A stretch of DNA of 64,000 nt, from contig JBCNJP010000017.1 in assembly GCA_039602395.1 (NCBI GenBank), positions 7,123,238 to 7,187,237 on the forward strand, given 5' to 3'. This DNA comes from Deinandra increscens subsp. villosa. Its lineage: Eukaryota; Streptophyta; Magnoliopsida; Asterales; Asteraceae. The notes under the pieces are model-generated. The model was not told the DNA's origin, searched no databases, and worked only from the letters and a program-made list of their open reading frames with translations. Below, in pieces: positions 32,597 to 45,274 of this stretch (positions are counted from its first letter, which is position 1; each line of letters opens with the position of its first letter). The position numbers were made by a program, and so were the translations under genes.

Positions 32597-33370
32597 GTCA
32601 ATTTTCCTCTCTGAGATCGTTTATTGAAGTTTTAGTCTCTAGATCTATTTCATTTTGATCTTTGCTAATTGATCATCGCTCGTTCCAAAATCCATCGCAT
32701 CTCCAAAATCCATCGCATCACGGACCGTCGCTCGTTGCTAATTGATCTTCGCTCGTTGCTAGTCGTTCATCTATCACCGTTGTTAGAAGCTTTGATTCAT
32801 CGTTCTTCTCCGTCATTCATAGCTGAGGTAATGATTTAAGTCGAATTAATGATTTCTGCTTTGATTTAAGTCGATAATACTCTGCCATTAATTCGAATCG
32901 TGTCTTGTATGTATGACTTCTTTGGCTGTTGATTGCGACTACTTTTCTGTGTTCTTTGTTTAGTTAATATGGCAGTTTAATACTTGACTATTGTTGATTA
33001 TATATTCTGAAGTTGGTATAATTTCTTATGCAGTTCTTGCTTTTTGTTTAACTATACCAAGAAATGTCGGATTATAACCCATTACCCAACCACCCGACCC
33101 GCCAATTTTGCCACCCCTACTCATGTGATATCAGCAGCAGCAACCATTTGAAAGACTTACCTTCCATTGTTCAAACACTGCTGCACGGGGAAGGGAATCC
33201 CATCTTTTGTTTTTTTTTTTTTGCCTTTAAATTTTAGTTTCTTTATTACCAGCTAGAAGCAACGAAAGAAACTGGTAAGAAGAAACAAAAAGAAGACAAT
33301 CATGAGTTAAACATGCAATAAAGAAATGTAATATTCGAATGATATGTAAATGAACTTGGTATTTTGCGAG
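32597..33370. other. 3' flank of the ATP synthase copy; hAT-like end at about 33083-33118
   Basis: No further exon found. A direct repeat of CTCCAAAATCCATCGCAT occurs at 32684-32718. At about 33083-33118 the sequence reads CCCGACCCGCCAATTTTGCC then ACCCCTA, the inverted form of the common plant hAT end TAGGGGTGGCAAA; no partner was found. Confidence 0.4.
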
Positions 33371-33510
33371 CCTCCGGTGGTACATTTTTTTCCCACCGGA
33401 TGCAAGCATAGGGACAGAGCCTCCGGTGGTACATTTTCTTCCCACCGGATGCAACAAAAAGGCGTTTACCCTCCGGTGGTGCATTTTCTTCCCACCGGAT
33501 ACAACCATAG
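33371..33510. repeat. Hairpin-forming minisatellite, three 50-bp units
   Basis: Units start at 33371, 33420 and 33470. Each contains CTCCGGTGG, about 13 T-rich bases and CCACCGGA, so each unit is a perfect 8-bp-arm hairpin. The 153-residue minus-strand frame at 33227-33688 is a translation of these units plus flanks and shows no family resemblance. Confidence 0.85.
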
Positions 33511-35499
33511 TTAAATTAACATATAAATAAATTGCATGAACATGAACACGTAATAAAAATGAGCTTACACGACGTAGGATGTCCAGAGGGGTGAGGTGGC
33601 GGAGGAATGGGTGGTTGACAACCAAATTCAAGATGGATTTATATACCTCATTAGAACCTTGTAGAAGCAAAAAATTAAATAAGATCAATTTATTTCCATG
33701 AGTTGCAAGAACTCAAAAGTTTGTCATTTAACATACACCATTATGAATAATTAAGTAACAATATAGAATTCGGATGGTTTTCTTTATTATCAATTTTAAT
33801 AATCACCATAATGATATTTACGATCATAGTTAATGAATTGAATTATGATTTACGGATTAAATACTATGATGATGATGATGATGATGGTTGAACATGATGA
33901 TGATGGATGAACATGTAATAAAGCCACCATGCTTAAGTATGTAGTACCAAGTGCTTGGTTTCAAGTAAACCGTATTTATGATTTCGCATTGAATATGGTG
34001 TCACAATTGTACCATTGCTCAACTTTTAAGGTATAGTTGATACATAATAATACTTTTATTGGTTTCCGTATTTTATAGGTTATATGATATCATGAGCTAA
34101 AATCACCACTATGAAACGAGACAGACGTTTAGAAAAGAAATCAATACATGAAAATCGAGTAAATATCAATCATGTAAAATACAAATATACAATTTGCAAG
34201 AAGCTCACGTAGAATTCACTAATGGGCTGCGATTCATTAATGGGCGTTTGGGTTGGCATTGAATTAAAAGTATGTGGGTGGAATTAAAAGAAAAGGCCCA
34301 AGTAAATTAAAAAGGGATCGCATAGAAGCCACAGGGAGGTTTGTTTTATATTTTTAGTTGAGTTGTGGAACAAATAGATATTGTGTTACTTTATCATGAC
34401 ATAATATGATGTATTTATTATGAGTGGTTAAATATATTTGTGATTATACTTAGGTGTAGGATTTGTGAGTTTGTGTGCTTGTTAGTAGTTGAATTGTGGA
34501 TTAAACTGTCTTTCTATATGTGTTGTATGGATCACATTGTTTGAATGTTTCTTTGTTATAAATTGAAAGTAATTTTCTTATTGATTCATTTGCGTTTTGC
34601 CACAAAATGAATTTGAGTATTTTTTTAGTCAATGCATCGTGTAATGGTTTATTATTTAAGATTGACTCTTGTTTAGCGACATCCTAGCTCGTGTCCTTTG
34701 TCGCGATTAAGCTATTTTCTTGTAGCGCGGTCAGATTCCTTTGCTTGCTTGAGTCTCTTTTATTATATTGTGGTGAATCATGTCTATGTGATTCTCTAAG
34801 ATTCAATATAACTTGTTTGCACATTTACCGTAGTATCTGAAACCTAGTTATGATCGCATATATTTAGTTATTATTATTGTCGTTATTATATGCTATCTAA
34901 AAATAAAAATAATAATGTTTACACCTTTTAGCTTTTTAGAGTAATTTTGTTAAATAATCAATTAGAACATATAACACTGATAAAACGCTCCTCGTGGATA
35001 CGGTACTAACTTACCCTAGCTATGTATGTTAATAAGGTTTTTACATGACTCCAACGACATGTCATCAGTTAAGACATCAATATGACCATCGATAAACTCT
35101 GGGGTTCAATGTGCCCCAGGTGAGGTCCAATGCCAAGGGGTTTACCATGGTGAGGTCTTGTTTCATGTTCATTAGTGACGCACACTATGAGTTAAAATTA
35201 GATTTTAGTATTTAGAAGGCTTTGGAAATTGCTTTGAGTTCTATCTATTATTAGGAAATGTGTACTGAATAGATATAGAAATTTTATAACGCCGATATAA
35301 ATTATAAACAAGCTTATTCAAGAAGAGTAATGAAGAAGTACATCAAGAAGAAGGGATTAGATAACTAATCGATCCAACGAAAGTTCGCTTTTCTATTCCT
35401 ATTAACAAACCAAGTAAAGGAATGGAAGACGATATCATCAAACAACTCGCCGTTCCGAACTTTGGAAGGTTGGAAAATCGTAAAATTTCGCAATCTCCA
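33511..35499. other. Intergenic: GAT microsatellite and a CACTA-like right end
   Basis: A (GAT)n-type tract lies at about 33866-33905. At 34711-34727 GCTATTTTCTTGTAGCG resembles the right end of a CACTA-type element. Its subterminal words (GCGACA) differ from the left end at 31403, so the two are unlikely to be one element. No gene seen. Confidence 0.4.
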
Positions 35500-36190
35500 A
35501 ATAGTCCACTAAGTCGTATGGAGGATAGAAAATAAAACGTTTGTCTTCTTTCTTGAATAGTGATGATTCTCGATTGAATGAATAATGACCCAAGGACTAT
35601 CGTGAACTAGCCAATCAATATCTAACCAGGCAGAAATCAGATCTAAAATTTTCGAGAACACATTACAAAAACCGAAGATATGAGCCGTAGACTTAACGTG
35701 AGAAGAGCAAAGTGGGCAAATAATTGAATCAATCTCAAGGTCTCAATGAGACAAGTTAAGACGTGTCGGTATACGGTCAAGAAAAAGTCTCCAAACAAAA
35801 ATGTTGACCTTTTTGGGGACATACCTTATCCATTTCGTTTCAAAATCACGGATGAGAAGATAATAGAGATCAATTACAAGGACGAACATCCTTAATCGTG
35901 AACTCAGAATCACCATCAAGGTCCCAAATCCATTTATCATTATGATCCTCCAACTGAACCTCTTCTAAAATCGATAGGAGACTATTCAATTGTTCTTCCT
36001 CGGTTTCACTTCTAACTGAACGACGCCAAAACTAACACCAATCGGAATCATGGCAATAATTATTGATAAAACCATCCTTATTCATCGTAAGAGCAAACAA
36101 GCGATGTAAGTGAAGACTCAATAGACGATCATCCACCCAAACTTCCTTCCTAAATTTGGTCTCGTTACCATTTCCAGCACATATGCAAAT
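35500..36190 (-). pseudogene. LINE ORF2 C-terminal fragment (zf-RVT), decayed
   Basis: On the minus strand, frames in sequence show GNGNETKF...VWVDDRLLSLHL (about 36180-36110), then TKWIRYVPKKVNIFVWRLFL and DRIPTRLNL (about 35850-35745), then, one frame over, IDSIICPLC...AHIFGFC. This is the zinc-binding tail of a plant LINE, the same domain as the intact copy at 10559. Several frame changes and stops separate the pieces. No A-tail or target duplication was identified. Confidence 0.7.
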
Positions 36191-37152
36191 CGTACTAGAA
36201 GAAAAGAACCCAGAATTAAACAAATTAGTAAATAACAATTATTTTTAACGTAAATAAATACACAAATGTAAGCGCCTAAAAAATAAAATTAATCAATATA
36301 TAATGAACTAAACTAAATTAAACCAAGAAAACAAGAAAAAAATGTGTAAAACAGTAAAGATTAAGTAAAGTTTAATGTAAATACTTTTAAAATATAAAAA
36401 ACTTTGAAAATAGAAAAAAAAAAGTAAGGATTAAGTAAAGTTTAATGTAAATATTTAATTTAAAATAACAAATTGTGGAACCAACACATATAAAATGCAT
36501 GGACTCCGCGGACGATAATAATGCCACGAAAAGGTAGACAATAAGAAGGCAACGCCGATAAAAAGAATGAATTAGAAACATAAAATGGGCTAAGGTGGCT
36601 TCAAAAGTAACTTCTCAGTCTACACGTCAGCTTTTCAAAATGTTATATATATAATATACACATTATTTGACAAACTCCACACATCAAAACTATCTAAACT
36701 CTATAGTTTCTCTAAAAACTCTCCAACATCAAAATGAAACATCATCGTTACAAGAAAAAGAATAAAATCTAACCATTGTGTGACTCGATTTTTAAGAGAA
36801 GGTTTTAGAATAAGATTACCGAACACTTTTTTACCCGAAGTGAGATGTGGGAGTATCAAACAAATGACAAAACGCGCTCTAAATGGTCTAAACTAAGAAG
36901 TAGTCGTTCAAAGTTTTAAGAATTATACCATATGTTTTAAAAGTTAAAGTTAGAGCATTCAAATCATATTCTTCATTTTCTAGCATCTCCATAAACTTTA
37001 TGGAAATAACTCAAAAATCCACCCAATCCCATTGATTCCACATTACTTATTAATAAAATTGAGTTGATATGAATAGTACATGTCATTGATGGGTCACGTA
37101 GCATGCAACGAATTATTTTATTTTTTACTTTTCTACTCTAAATGTGAGATAA
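36191..37152. other. Intergenic, AT-rich
   Basis: A direct repeat AGTAAAGATTAAGTAAAGTT / AGTAAGGATTAAGTAAAGTT is present at about 36352-36445. No gene or element boundary recognised. Confidence 0.4.
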
Positions 37153-37180
37153 CTAGAGATCGACCACGCGTTGCTGCGGT
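37153..37180 (-). mobile_element. Helitron 3' terminus, minus orientation
   Basis: A|CTAG (37153-37156) is followed by ACCACGCGTTGCTGCGGT, the imperfect hairpin typical of Helitron families with a GCAACGCG core. On the minus strand everything upstream of it (to the right) could be Helitron body. That is where the mosaic of minus-strand exon fragments lies. The 5' end was not found. Confidence 0.55.
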
Positions 37181-40100
37181 AATACGGAATATAATAATTA
37201 GACCATGTAAAATAACATTCATGTACAGATGAATTAATTTAATACATAAACTCCTACGCTTTTTATTTTTCTACATAACTGCAATTACCTCTATTAGCGA
37301 AAATCTCTCAAGTTTCAGCAAATAACAATTGAGTGTAGTGCCTGTCAAAGGCTGCTTACATGAGAAGGTATGAACCTGCGATAGAAGATGATAACTAAAA
37401 CTCTACCGTCATAAGATGATGACTAAAACACTACCATCATTTCGCAGGAAATAAACATTACGAAGACCCATCTATACCTGAATCTACATTCTCCATATGT
37501 GACTATAATATATTAATATCAAAAAAGGCATCAGGTTTATGAAAATAACCTGAACCAGAACTGTTTTGTTAGTTGATTTATCAATGTTTTTTGCTGGATC
37601 AGCCTCAGAACTCCCATTTATCAGCTGCCTGATTGATTCTAAAACACACAGTAGATTTATTGTCTACTGGCATCAATTATATAAAAGGCAACAATAAGTA
37701 ATCAGACAGCCATCTATATAAATCACCCACAGAAATATTTGTTAAAATAATTACTAAACATGTGAAGCCTAACCTTTTGTTGAGAAAAGCTGTATGTGCT
37801 ACCTCTGAGTCTCAAAATAGATATTAGTGAGTCAAAGCCTATAGTCTCCCTTAGCAACACCTATAGCATCATTAAAAGCAACATGATATATACAAACCTT
37901 TAACCTGCGTAAACGGCGCCAGAAACAGTAAGGCCATAATGATATTAAGAACCAAAAGGGTTGATACTTCGCTCCTCAAAAATGAACTAAACACCACTTT
38001 GCCTCCATTAAATAATACTGAAAATAATATACAAAGAATCGCCAAGGTCTCTTACACACGCACTGCATGATAGCGACTTAATCAACCATGAGCAACCTCT
38101 CACCATATACCTCCAGGTTGGGCTAAACCCATAAACCTTCATAAAAATGATCAGCTCAAATTTACTTGACACTTAGTTTCACTATTATATATGACATTCT
38201 TTTCCATACCACAATATACAACAAACATATTGTAGTAAGATTTTTTGTTATTTATCCTCATAATTAAACGTGTTAACTTGATCCAGTTTAGTACGGAAAA
38301 CATCATATGCATTGTTTTGTAAGTAATAATTATAATAAGTGGAGGGTTACCTGCATTCCTCCTTCTCATAAGCGGAGCAATTTGCTGACTTGAGAGCCAT
38401 GTCATGAATATATGTAAGCTCATTACTGACCTCAGCTCCTGTCCCTGTCAATGATGGCTAGTGATGCCATATGTTCTAATCTTCTTGCAGAATCCTCACT
38501 TGGACTGAAAAGAAAAAGCCTCCTATTCTTTTTTGATGTGGCTAAACTTCTTGTTTGTCGTCTTTTCTTATGAATATCTACTGCAGATCAATTAAAAAAA
38601 ACCTCTGAGCACTACTATTCCTAAAATGAGATCTAGGCTGGCATAAATATTGTTTTCATACCTTAGCAACCTTTTCACTTTGACCTTTTGACATGATAGA
38701 AATCAATCATTTTGGTTTAAGATTGTATACCAATGGAAATCCTGCAATTAGGTTTGATTTATAACTTGAAAATCGTTAAAATAATCCATAACAGATCAGA
38801 AGATTTGGGAGCACCTGAAAACTGTAGAAACAAAGAATAAAAAAACAACTTGAGTTCATAACAGTCAAACTTGAGTAAGCATATTATATGATACTGAAAT
38901 CAACGATCTAGTTATGAACAATGAACAATTTCATCACCTTTTGTATTTGGCTCAAACTTAGTCTTGTCTTTTGGGATTAAACTGGACTTTAATCAAAGTA
39001 AAAATGTAGGTTGGCCCTGATATATTTAGGCCTTTAAGAAAAGAAAATTAGAACAACAATTTAAAAGGGGGAGGCTTCTTTATTAAAATTTGAATAAAAT
39101 ATCATTATATGTCATTATTTATATCTCATTAGAAAACTGGAAAATGAATATATACTTGAGGTAAATTCAACCTTACCAAGACTCTTTCTTACAAAAAGGC
39201 ATACTACCCTACCTTTATAGAGAACTATTAAATCAAAAAGAAGTCACAACCAATATACATGATATTTCTAGTAAACTTGGCCAACAATCATGAAATTAAA
39301 ATTGTGGGTTTCACACCTGCATTCAACTGAACAGTAATATATTTACATTTTCAATCAACTTTTAGCGGTCAAAGGTGAAACATTTTTCAATAAAACATAC
39401 ATGTTCCCATGGTATGATGATAGTAAAGTAAGTATAAAAGATGGCGCGAGGAGACATCGGTGGCAATTTGAACCCATTTACATTGAACCACCGACTCATG
39501 TTATGCACCAAATTTCATCCCTAATGGGTCAAATAAAGAATATAGATAAATAGAAAAGCATGTCAAGTGTATCAAAAGTCAGCTGAACTGTATTTTTAGT
39601 GTGTACAAAAGAGACTATTCTTTAGGAATTTGTGCAGGAATGATGGTTTGATACTTTGATATATTACAACAGCAAATCATGTAGGCATGTAGTGATTGTT
39701 AATTTTCAAATCGGCAATAAGAAAAATAATGCATACAATACACACATCCCACATTTGATTAATAGATGACAAAACTAATAGTATAATACATAGAACAAAA
39801 AAAAAAAATACCTGGCTTGTGGTAGCAAACATCATTTATCAACATAAATCATCTCCTCAAAGCTCATAAATATTTATTTAACTTCCTGTAGTCATGATAA
39901 CATGCAAATAGGTATTTTTAGTATAAAAATTTTCGAGAAAAACAATAAATTAAAAGCCTACTAAACAGTAACTTTTGTAATCAAATCCAATGGTATAAAA
40001 CATAAGTATCGTAATACAACAAAATTCTTAGCAAATAATTCATGATGTGACTAACAGCAACCTAAATGATTCCTACTAAGCACATAGGCTATTAGTGTTA

Positions 40101-40301
40101 ATAAACTTTAGACTATAAACTATTCTGCAGGTTGTAATCACAAACAGTAAAATCTCTAAAGTCATGAATAAAAATGAAAGTCCGTTAATAAACTATAAAC
40201 TATTTGCAGCAACCAACCATTGTAACATAAACAAAAAAACATCATCTTGCGCTTTGCGGCGGGCCCTTGACGTTTTTAACTGGTCTTATTTTATGAAGAA
40301 G

Positions 40302-40443
40302 CCAATCTATAAATGGAAGCAAGGGTTCCATATATGTCATGTAATAGTCATATTTGCAGGTCATAATAAGAATCCAATCTATAAATGGAAGCAAGGGTTC
40401 CATATATGTCATGTAATAGTCATATTTGCTGATTTTACAACAT
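40302..40443. repeat. Tandem duplication, 72-bp period
   Basis: CCAATCTATAAATGGAAGCA and the following 36 bases occur at 40302 and again at 40374. Frames on both strands across it are artefacts of the duplication. Confidence 0.85.
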
Positions 40444-40585
40444 ATGACCAAGTATTGAACCTATGACCAAAGATTATATATGTTTAAATAAGATTCAAGA
40501 TTTGCAAAATCAGCAAATATATCAGGTTATTAGCTTATGTCTAAAGAATAAGTTGTACAAAATGACTCTTGCTACAACTATTTAC

Positions 40586-40697
40586 CTTCCATATCGAATA
40601 AATATGTCCTCTAAGTCACATGATAGGGTCCGCGAAGACATGTGGCCAACATAGAGACGTGTAGTACCATAGCGATCATCATAACGCGATATAATCC
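40586..40697 (-). pseudogene. SR splicing factor exon fragment (RS2Z-like RRM start)
   Basis: The exon reads SRYDDRYGTTRLYVGHMSSR, then TLSCDLEDIFIRYG, closely resembling the N-terminus of plant RS2Z-type SR proteins, including the RNP2-like LYVG motif of the RNA recognition domain. It has a CAG acceptor and a GTAAAT donor. The codon where the start Met should be is ATA, and no exon for the rest of the RRM (RVRDVDMKRDYAF-type) follows within several kb. It is an isolated captured or relict exon. Confidence 0.7.
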
Positions 40698-42927
40698 CTG
40701 AAAAACATCAAGCACACAAAAATAATAGAGCACTACCTATAACGATGCATGAAGAAAATCATCTCAGCAGCAACTGAAGCCAAGAAAGATAAACCTAACA
40801 ACCTGTAAACTTCGAGTTAAGAAACCCATTACCTGAGATGGAGATTCATAAAGTAGGTTCCCATGATGGAAAGCAGGTGTAATAAACATGAATAAGGGTA
40901 GCGATCAGCGATGGTAATTGACATAGCAGGTTCAAGGTGGCATGAAGAAAAAGTAAAATTTTGACAACTTTCAACCTGTTTGACATCTTTTGCACATCAA
41001 GAACATAATAGTTAAAAACATTATACTACAACGTGAGGCGTTGACTTGAAATTTGAAACATTAAATCGGGTGGAAGGCCATGTCATTTTGAATCATGCTA
41101 ATATGTCATTAGAAAGTAACAAATAACAGGTCTAACGGGTCGTAAAATATTAAAGTGCAACCATCCATAAAGTAAACGTGCAATTGCTTAAAAGTAACTC
41201 ACCTTTAACCCATTGAAGCCGTTGTATTTCATTTGAAGTTAAATTACCAAGGCTTGCAACTCCGCTGTAAAGAAAACAGTTTCATATAAGCAAAATTGAG
41301 GATATTATGTTTATATATAATATAGCGCACCCAGTCTAACCACAACACCACTGGAGGATACATGATGGCTACCGCTTTGATATATATGTAACTGCGACTT
41401 TGTCATCATTTTCATGTTCATGTGATTCTGTTGAGAAGAGACTTATATACATATGTAATTCTTTCCTTTTAAATCCATATCAATACCAGTAACAGTTTAT
41501 GGATATATAATACCCAAATTAGCATAGTTCAAATTTAGCCAACTCAATATTTACATGATTTTCATAATATTTAGGTGTATAACACTCATGGTCGCAGAAT
41601 TATAAGGAAGCAAATTCATCAAACTACATAAATTCATATAGCACCAAATCATTAGTATAAAGTCAACAAAACACATAGTCATTAGTGTAGACCAGTTCTC
41701 ACAATAATAAGTTAACCACATCAGGTTGAAGAACTCTAATTTACCCAACTGTAAATTTTATCTCTGACAATGCTAATTTCATAACCTGAGAAGCTAATTG
41801 AATGTTCTAAAAAAGGGTAAAGATAACTCACAGATAAGTACTGCGATGAGAAAAGTAAAACTCTGACAGAGAAAAGTCTGCAAAAATAAGGGGAAAAAAA
41901 ATTCAGCAGCCTAATAACGTTCAACATAAAGAGCAAATAACTAAACACAACACCACTTCCACTATCAGATATCTAATTCAGAAGAGCGTTATTAATATAA
42001 CTATTAGTAAAAAAATGGTTGGATTAGTATTAACTATAACTGTTAGTTAAGGATAAAATATATAATGGAATTTAACTTGAAAATTGATGATGCAGGGTAA
42101 TGGCCAAACTACTATAGTCATCAGATTATCCTTCGTTTCTTCTTTAAATCGGCCAGATGAGATTGTTTTAGATCCAAAACAACCGATAGTCCCTAAGCTA
42201 CTGGATTTTTTTAACAATGCTCTATAACTTTAAACAATCCAACAAACGATCCTATGAACCACTTTTGCACTGCCAATAATGAGTAATGACATTACCAAAC
42301 ACTACAATAAGCCAGTTATGAGAAGCCACAACAAACCCAACAATTAGAACATCACAAAAGCTTAATGTCATAAATTTTCATATGAAAGTACTACAATAAG
42401 AGAAATACCTTTAGTTTCTCGGGGATAATACTTGACATTGGCTAAATCAACCTCAACAACCATGTGGTACTTGATTAGCCACTTACCTGTGTGTTTACGT
42501 TTTGTATGTCGCGAAACAAAGAGGAGTTCAAGAACAGTGAAATAAAAGAAGAAGAGGACAGAAAGTTAACAAAACTGTAGAAATTAGGGCATGGAGACAT
42601 ACCTACCAGACGCATATTCAATTACAATAAGCGACGAAGAAGACGAAGCAGAAGAAAGGTAAAAGAAATGGCAGAAAGCGATCTCATTAATTCAAATGCC
42701 AACAAAGCGTCAAATCTGCTAATACCCCAAAAAACTTAAGAATCAGAAACGTAAAATCGATTGATAATCCAAGGTAATAATAATCGACAAAACCAAAGAG
42801 CAGGGCTAGAAAAATTGATAAGAAGCTTACACGATTTCGGATCTTCGTTTTGATTCATAATCATTTGTGCCTGAAATTCAAAAAAAACATATTCTATATA
42901 TACAACTTTGTCTGGAAAATAATCAGA

Positions 42928-43000
42928 TGCCTATGTGGCCCAGTTGGTGAGAGCTGTGTATGTTGTTTGGGCACACCCGGTATCGATCCTCTTTGACTGT
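42928..43000 (+). mobile_element. tRNA-derived SINE-like sequence
   Basis: TGGCCCAGTTGG fits the polymerase III A box (TRGYNNARNNGG). GGTATCGATCC, about 35 bases further, resembles a B box (GGTTCGANTCC) with one change. It is not a tRNA: no cloverleaf closes and the anticodon arm is wrong. A T-rich stretch follows. The 3' limit and target duplication were not defined. Confidence 0.5.
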
Positions 43001-43036
43001 TTTTTGAACGATTTTTTTTCTTTATAACGTTGAAAT

Positions 43037-43266
43037 AGGCAGCCGTCAAGGTGTACAGATTTGGGGTAAGCATGATACCATGTCTAGGCTATTATCAAAT
43101 CACGATTTTTGTACAGATCTGTACACCTTGACGGCTGCCTGTTTTTAGTGAGATTCTAATTAGGTTTGGCATTTGTAGGTTTGTATGTATATAAATGGTT
43201 TTAGTGGTTTTGTATGTACAGATTTGGGGTAAGCATGATACCATGTCTAGGCTATTATCAAATCAC
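43037..43266. repeat. Perfect 24-bp inverted repeat plus 51-bp direct repeat
   Basis: 43037-43060 and 43117-43140 are exact reverse complements (AGGCAGCCGTCAAGGTGTAC...). From within the left arm, 43053-43103 is repeated directly and exactly at 43216-43266. The layout suggests a small element or a template-switch rearrangement. Confidence 0.85.
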
Positions 43267-44997
43267 AATTCGTAAGTTTAGAAGATCTGTGATTCAAGCT
43301 TCTTTTTTTTTGTCTCTAATCTGGCCTCTGTAGCATCACCCTGTAGATTTTTTCAGTTATCATTACAATATACAGGCATGTAAAATATGTAATAAGAGAG
43401 GTTAATTATCACTGTCTTACATCTGCATCTATCAGTAATATAATAAAGCTTTCTTGGGTCTGTTGAATTCCATTATACATAGTACTTCCATATGAGGCGA
43501 ACGTCCAATGAAACAGGAGATAGATATGGCTTGCGGTCTGTAATTCTTCCAGTAGCCATTGTTTTTACTGATGTATTGTAACAAAAAAAAAAGCAAAGAG
43601 GCACTACTATTACTTAACAAAAGTGAAAATGGATAATGTAAACATGAAACAATGCAGAGTTGTCATGCGTTATAAATATCGTCATATGCTACCTGCATTT
43701 TAAGAATATATAGATTGTATGAAATCCTGATAGACAATGTCGAAATAGTTGTTTTCGATCATATTGTGTGTTTTTTTACCAAGTTCAGTATATTCGTGGG
43801 GTACATGAACAACTTAGAGCAACAATACAAAATGATATTTTATAATATAGATTATAGGATCAAGAAGTACTTATCAGTTACCAATGTGATTTTTAAAGCA
43901 ATCCTGATGATACTGGAAAATAGGTAGCATTTAGTAGCACTGAAAAATCTATATCTTGTGATCAAGATCTATTAGTGGATAAAAAAATACTTGTTATTTG
44001 AAATCGCCTAAAACTGAAATGGGTAGATTTCTCTAAGCATAATGAAAAGCTATTCATTTAAAATAATGGTTAAATATAAAACAAATTTAAGGTCATCTGC
44101 TGGTAGAAAACACAGAATGGTTATTTAACAGTTGTAAAATTAAATAAGTACCTGTCCCCACATAACCTCTGAAGAAATGCCCATCTGCTCATAAGATTCT
44201 TGAGAAGCCACTAATCTTATCAACATCAAACCAACTTTTTTTACATAAAAAACATTTATTAAGTATCACCTAAACTACTTTTGCTTTGATCTATAATGAT
44301 TTTTAGAACATGTTTTATTAATGAAAACATCATTAAAAAACTGAAAAGAAATATGACACAATAAACAATGGTTCTAGAACATGATTTATGACGATTAGTG
44401 AAAAGAAATACATACCAATACACAATTCTGACTAAAGCACAGAAGCAACAATCCTGCACAAACATGAAACCAAACATTTATAGTTAACATCTAAATTCAA
44501 CAGCAAATAAAATTTACAAAAGACTAATGTTATATTGAAATAATTGGTTCCCCTCTTATAAAGAATACCTATAACAAAATACAAAAAATTATTCCAAGTA
44601 AATGAACCTTTTTTGATTTAATTAATGCCTAAAATAATCATAAAAAGCAACAATTTTTTAGGTGTTTAACCTTTTGTGGGACGAAGCATGATAACCTGCA
44701 ATTTTTTTATACCCATCCACCTGATAACTTTGAATTGGGGCATTTATTTGTGTACAGAAATTCTTAAATACAACAAAGTGATCATAAGCGACGATTCACT
44801 ACAAGCACAAATCAACTACAAACAAACGTTTCATCCTTGCAGCAGATCGATGGAGAAAGAACGACCCGACGATTTTTAGATATTAGGGTTTAAAGCGAAT
44901 ACGGGTTTACTGGATGTGGGTGATGAGAATCTGGAGGCGTTTTTTAGATATTAGGATGAAAATCATTTAGACGAAGAGATCGATAAGGGAAAAAATC

Positions 44998-45052
44998 GCA
45001 TACCTGATTGAAACACGGATACCTGCATACCTGATTGAAACACGGATCGGAT
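44998..45052 (-). repeat. 27-bp tandem duplication containing a splice donor
   Basis: GCATACCTGATTGAAACACG occurs at 44998 and 45025. On the minus strand each copy carries CAATCAG|GTATGC, so the leader exon has two equivalent donor sites 27 bases apart. Confidence 0.65.
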
Positions 45053-45263
45053 ATGAGGGAGGTAGTTCTTCGCCGCGGGGAAGAAACCGCAGTCCGCAGA
45101 GAATCGTCGTGAGGAAGAAATCGTACACGCCGGTTGAATGAGAAGAGAATTTGTAGAATTAGGGTTTTGATGAGAAATGGTATCCGAGTGTAGATCCGAC
45201 AAGATCCGAATGGGATAAAAAAACAATATCTGGGCGCGGAACCATAAGTTCCGTTGCCCTTTG

Positions 45264-45274
45264 TATATATATAC
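45264..45274 (-). promoter_or_regulatory. TATA-like box of minus-strand locus
   Basis: A TATATATATA tract on the minus strand is followed about 30 bases later by a CT-rich leader that runs to the duplicated donor at 45025-45030. The same tract recurs in the two downstream repeat copies (about 46923 and 48582). Confidence 0.45.

Larger units (their letters stand above)
37550..45240 (-). other. Minus-strand series of exon-like pieces (unidentified gene or captured mosaic)
   Basis: Segments with coding character and AG/GT borders, in minus-strand order: leader 45240-45031; 44210-44152 (ASQESYEQMGISSEVMWGQ); 43567-43421 (WLLEELQTASHIYLLFHW, also open in another frame); 42486-42419 (MVVEVDLANVKYYPRETK, acceptor uncertain); 41264-41213 (GVASLGNLTSNEIQRLQWVK); 40697-40586 (SR protein RRM start); 38504-38351 (SEDSARRLEHMASLAI, then, one frame over, SNELTYIHDMALKSAN); 37638-37550 (SIRQLINGSSEADPAKNIDK). 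Apart from the SR piece I cannot name them. The SR exon's expected partner exons are absent and the 38.4-kb piece is frameshifted. I infer fragments collected from several genes, possibly by a Helitron, rather than one working gene. Confidence 0.4.

Noticed and set aside
33371..33510. CRISPR-like array
   Set aside because: Three direct repeats with short variable parts, but in a plant nuclear sequence with hairpin units and no spacers of uniform length; it is a minisatellite.
33227..33688. 153-codon open frame on the minus strand
   Set aside because: It reads through the hairpin minisatellite, its repeats are just translated DNA repeats, and the ends are AT-rich with no family signal.
31403..34727. 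One 3.3-kb CACTA element enclosing the ATP synthase copy
   Set aside because: Left (TTTAGTGGCA) and right (GCGACA) subterminal words differ and the flanking triplets do not match.
42928..43000. tRNA gene
   Set aside because: A- and B-box-like motifs are present but no acceptor stem or anticodon arm can be formed; SINE-like is a better reading.
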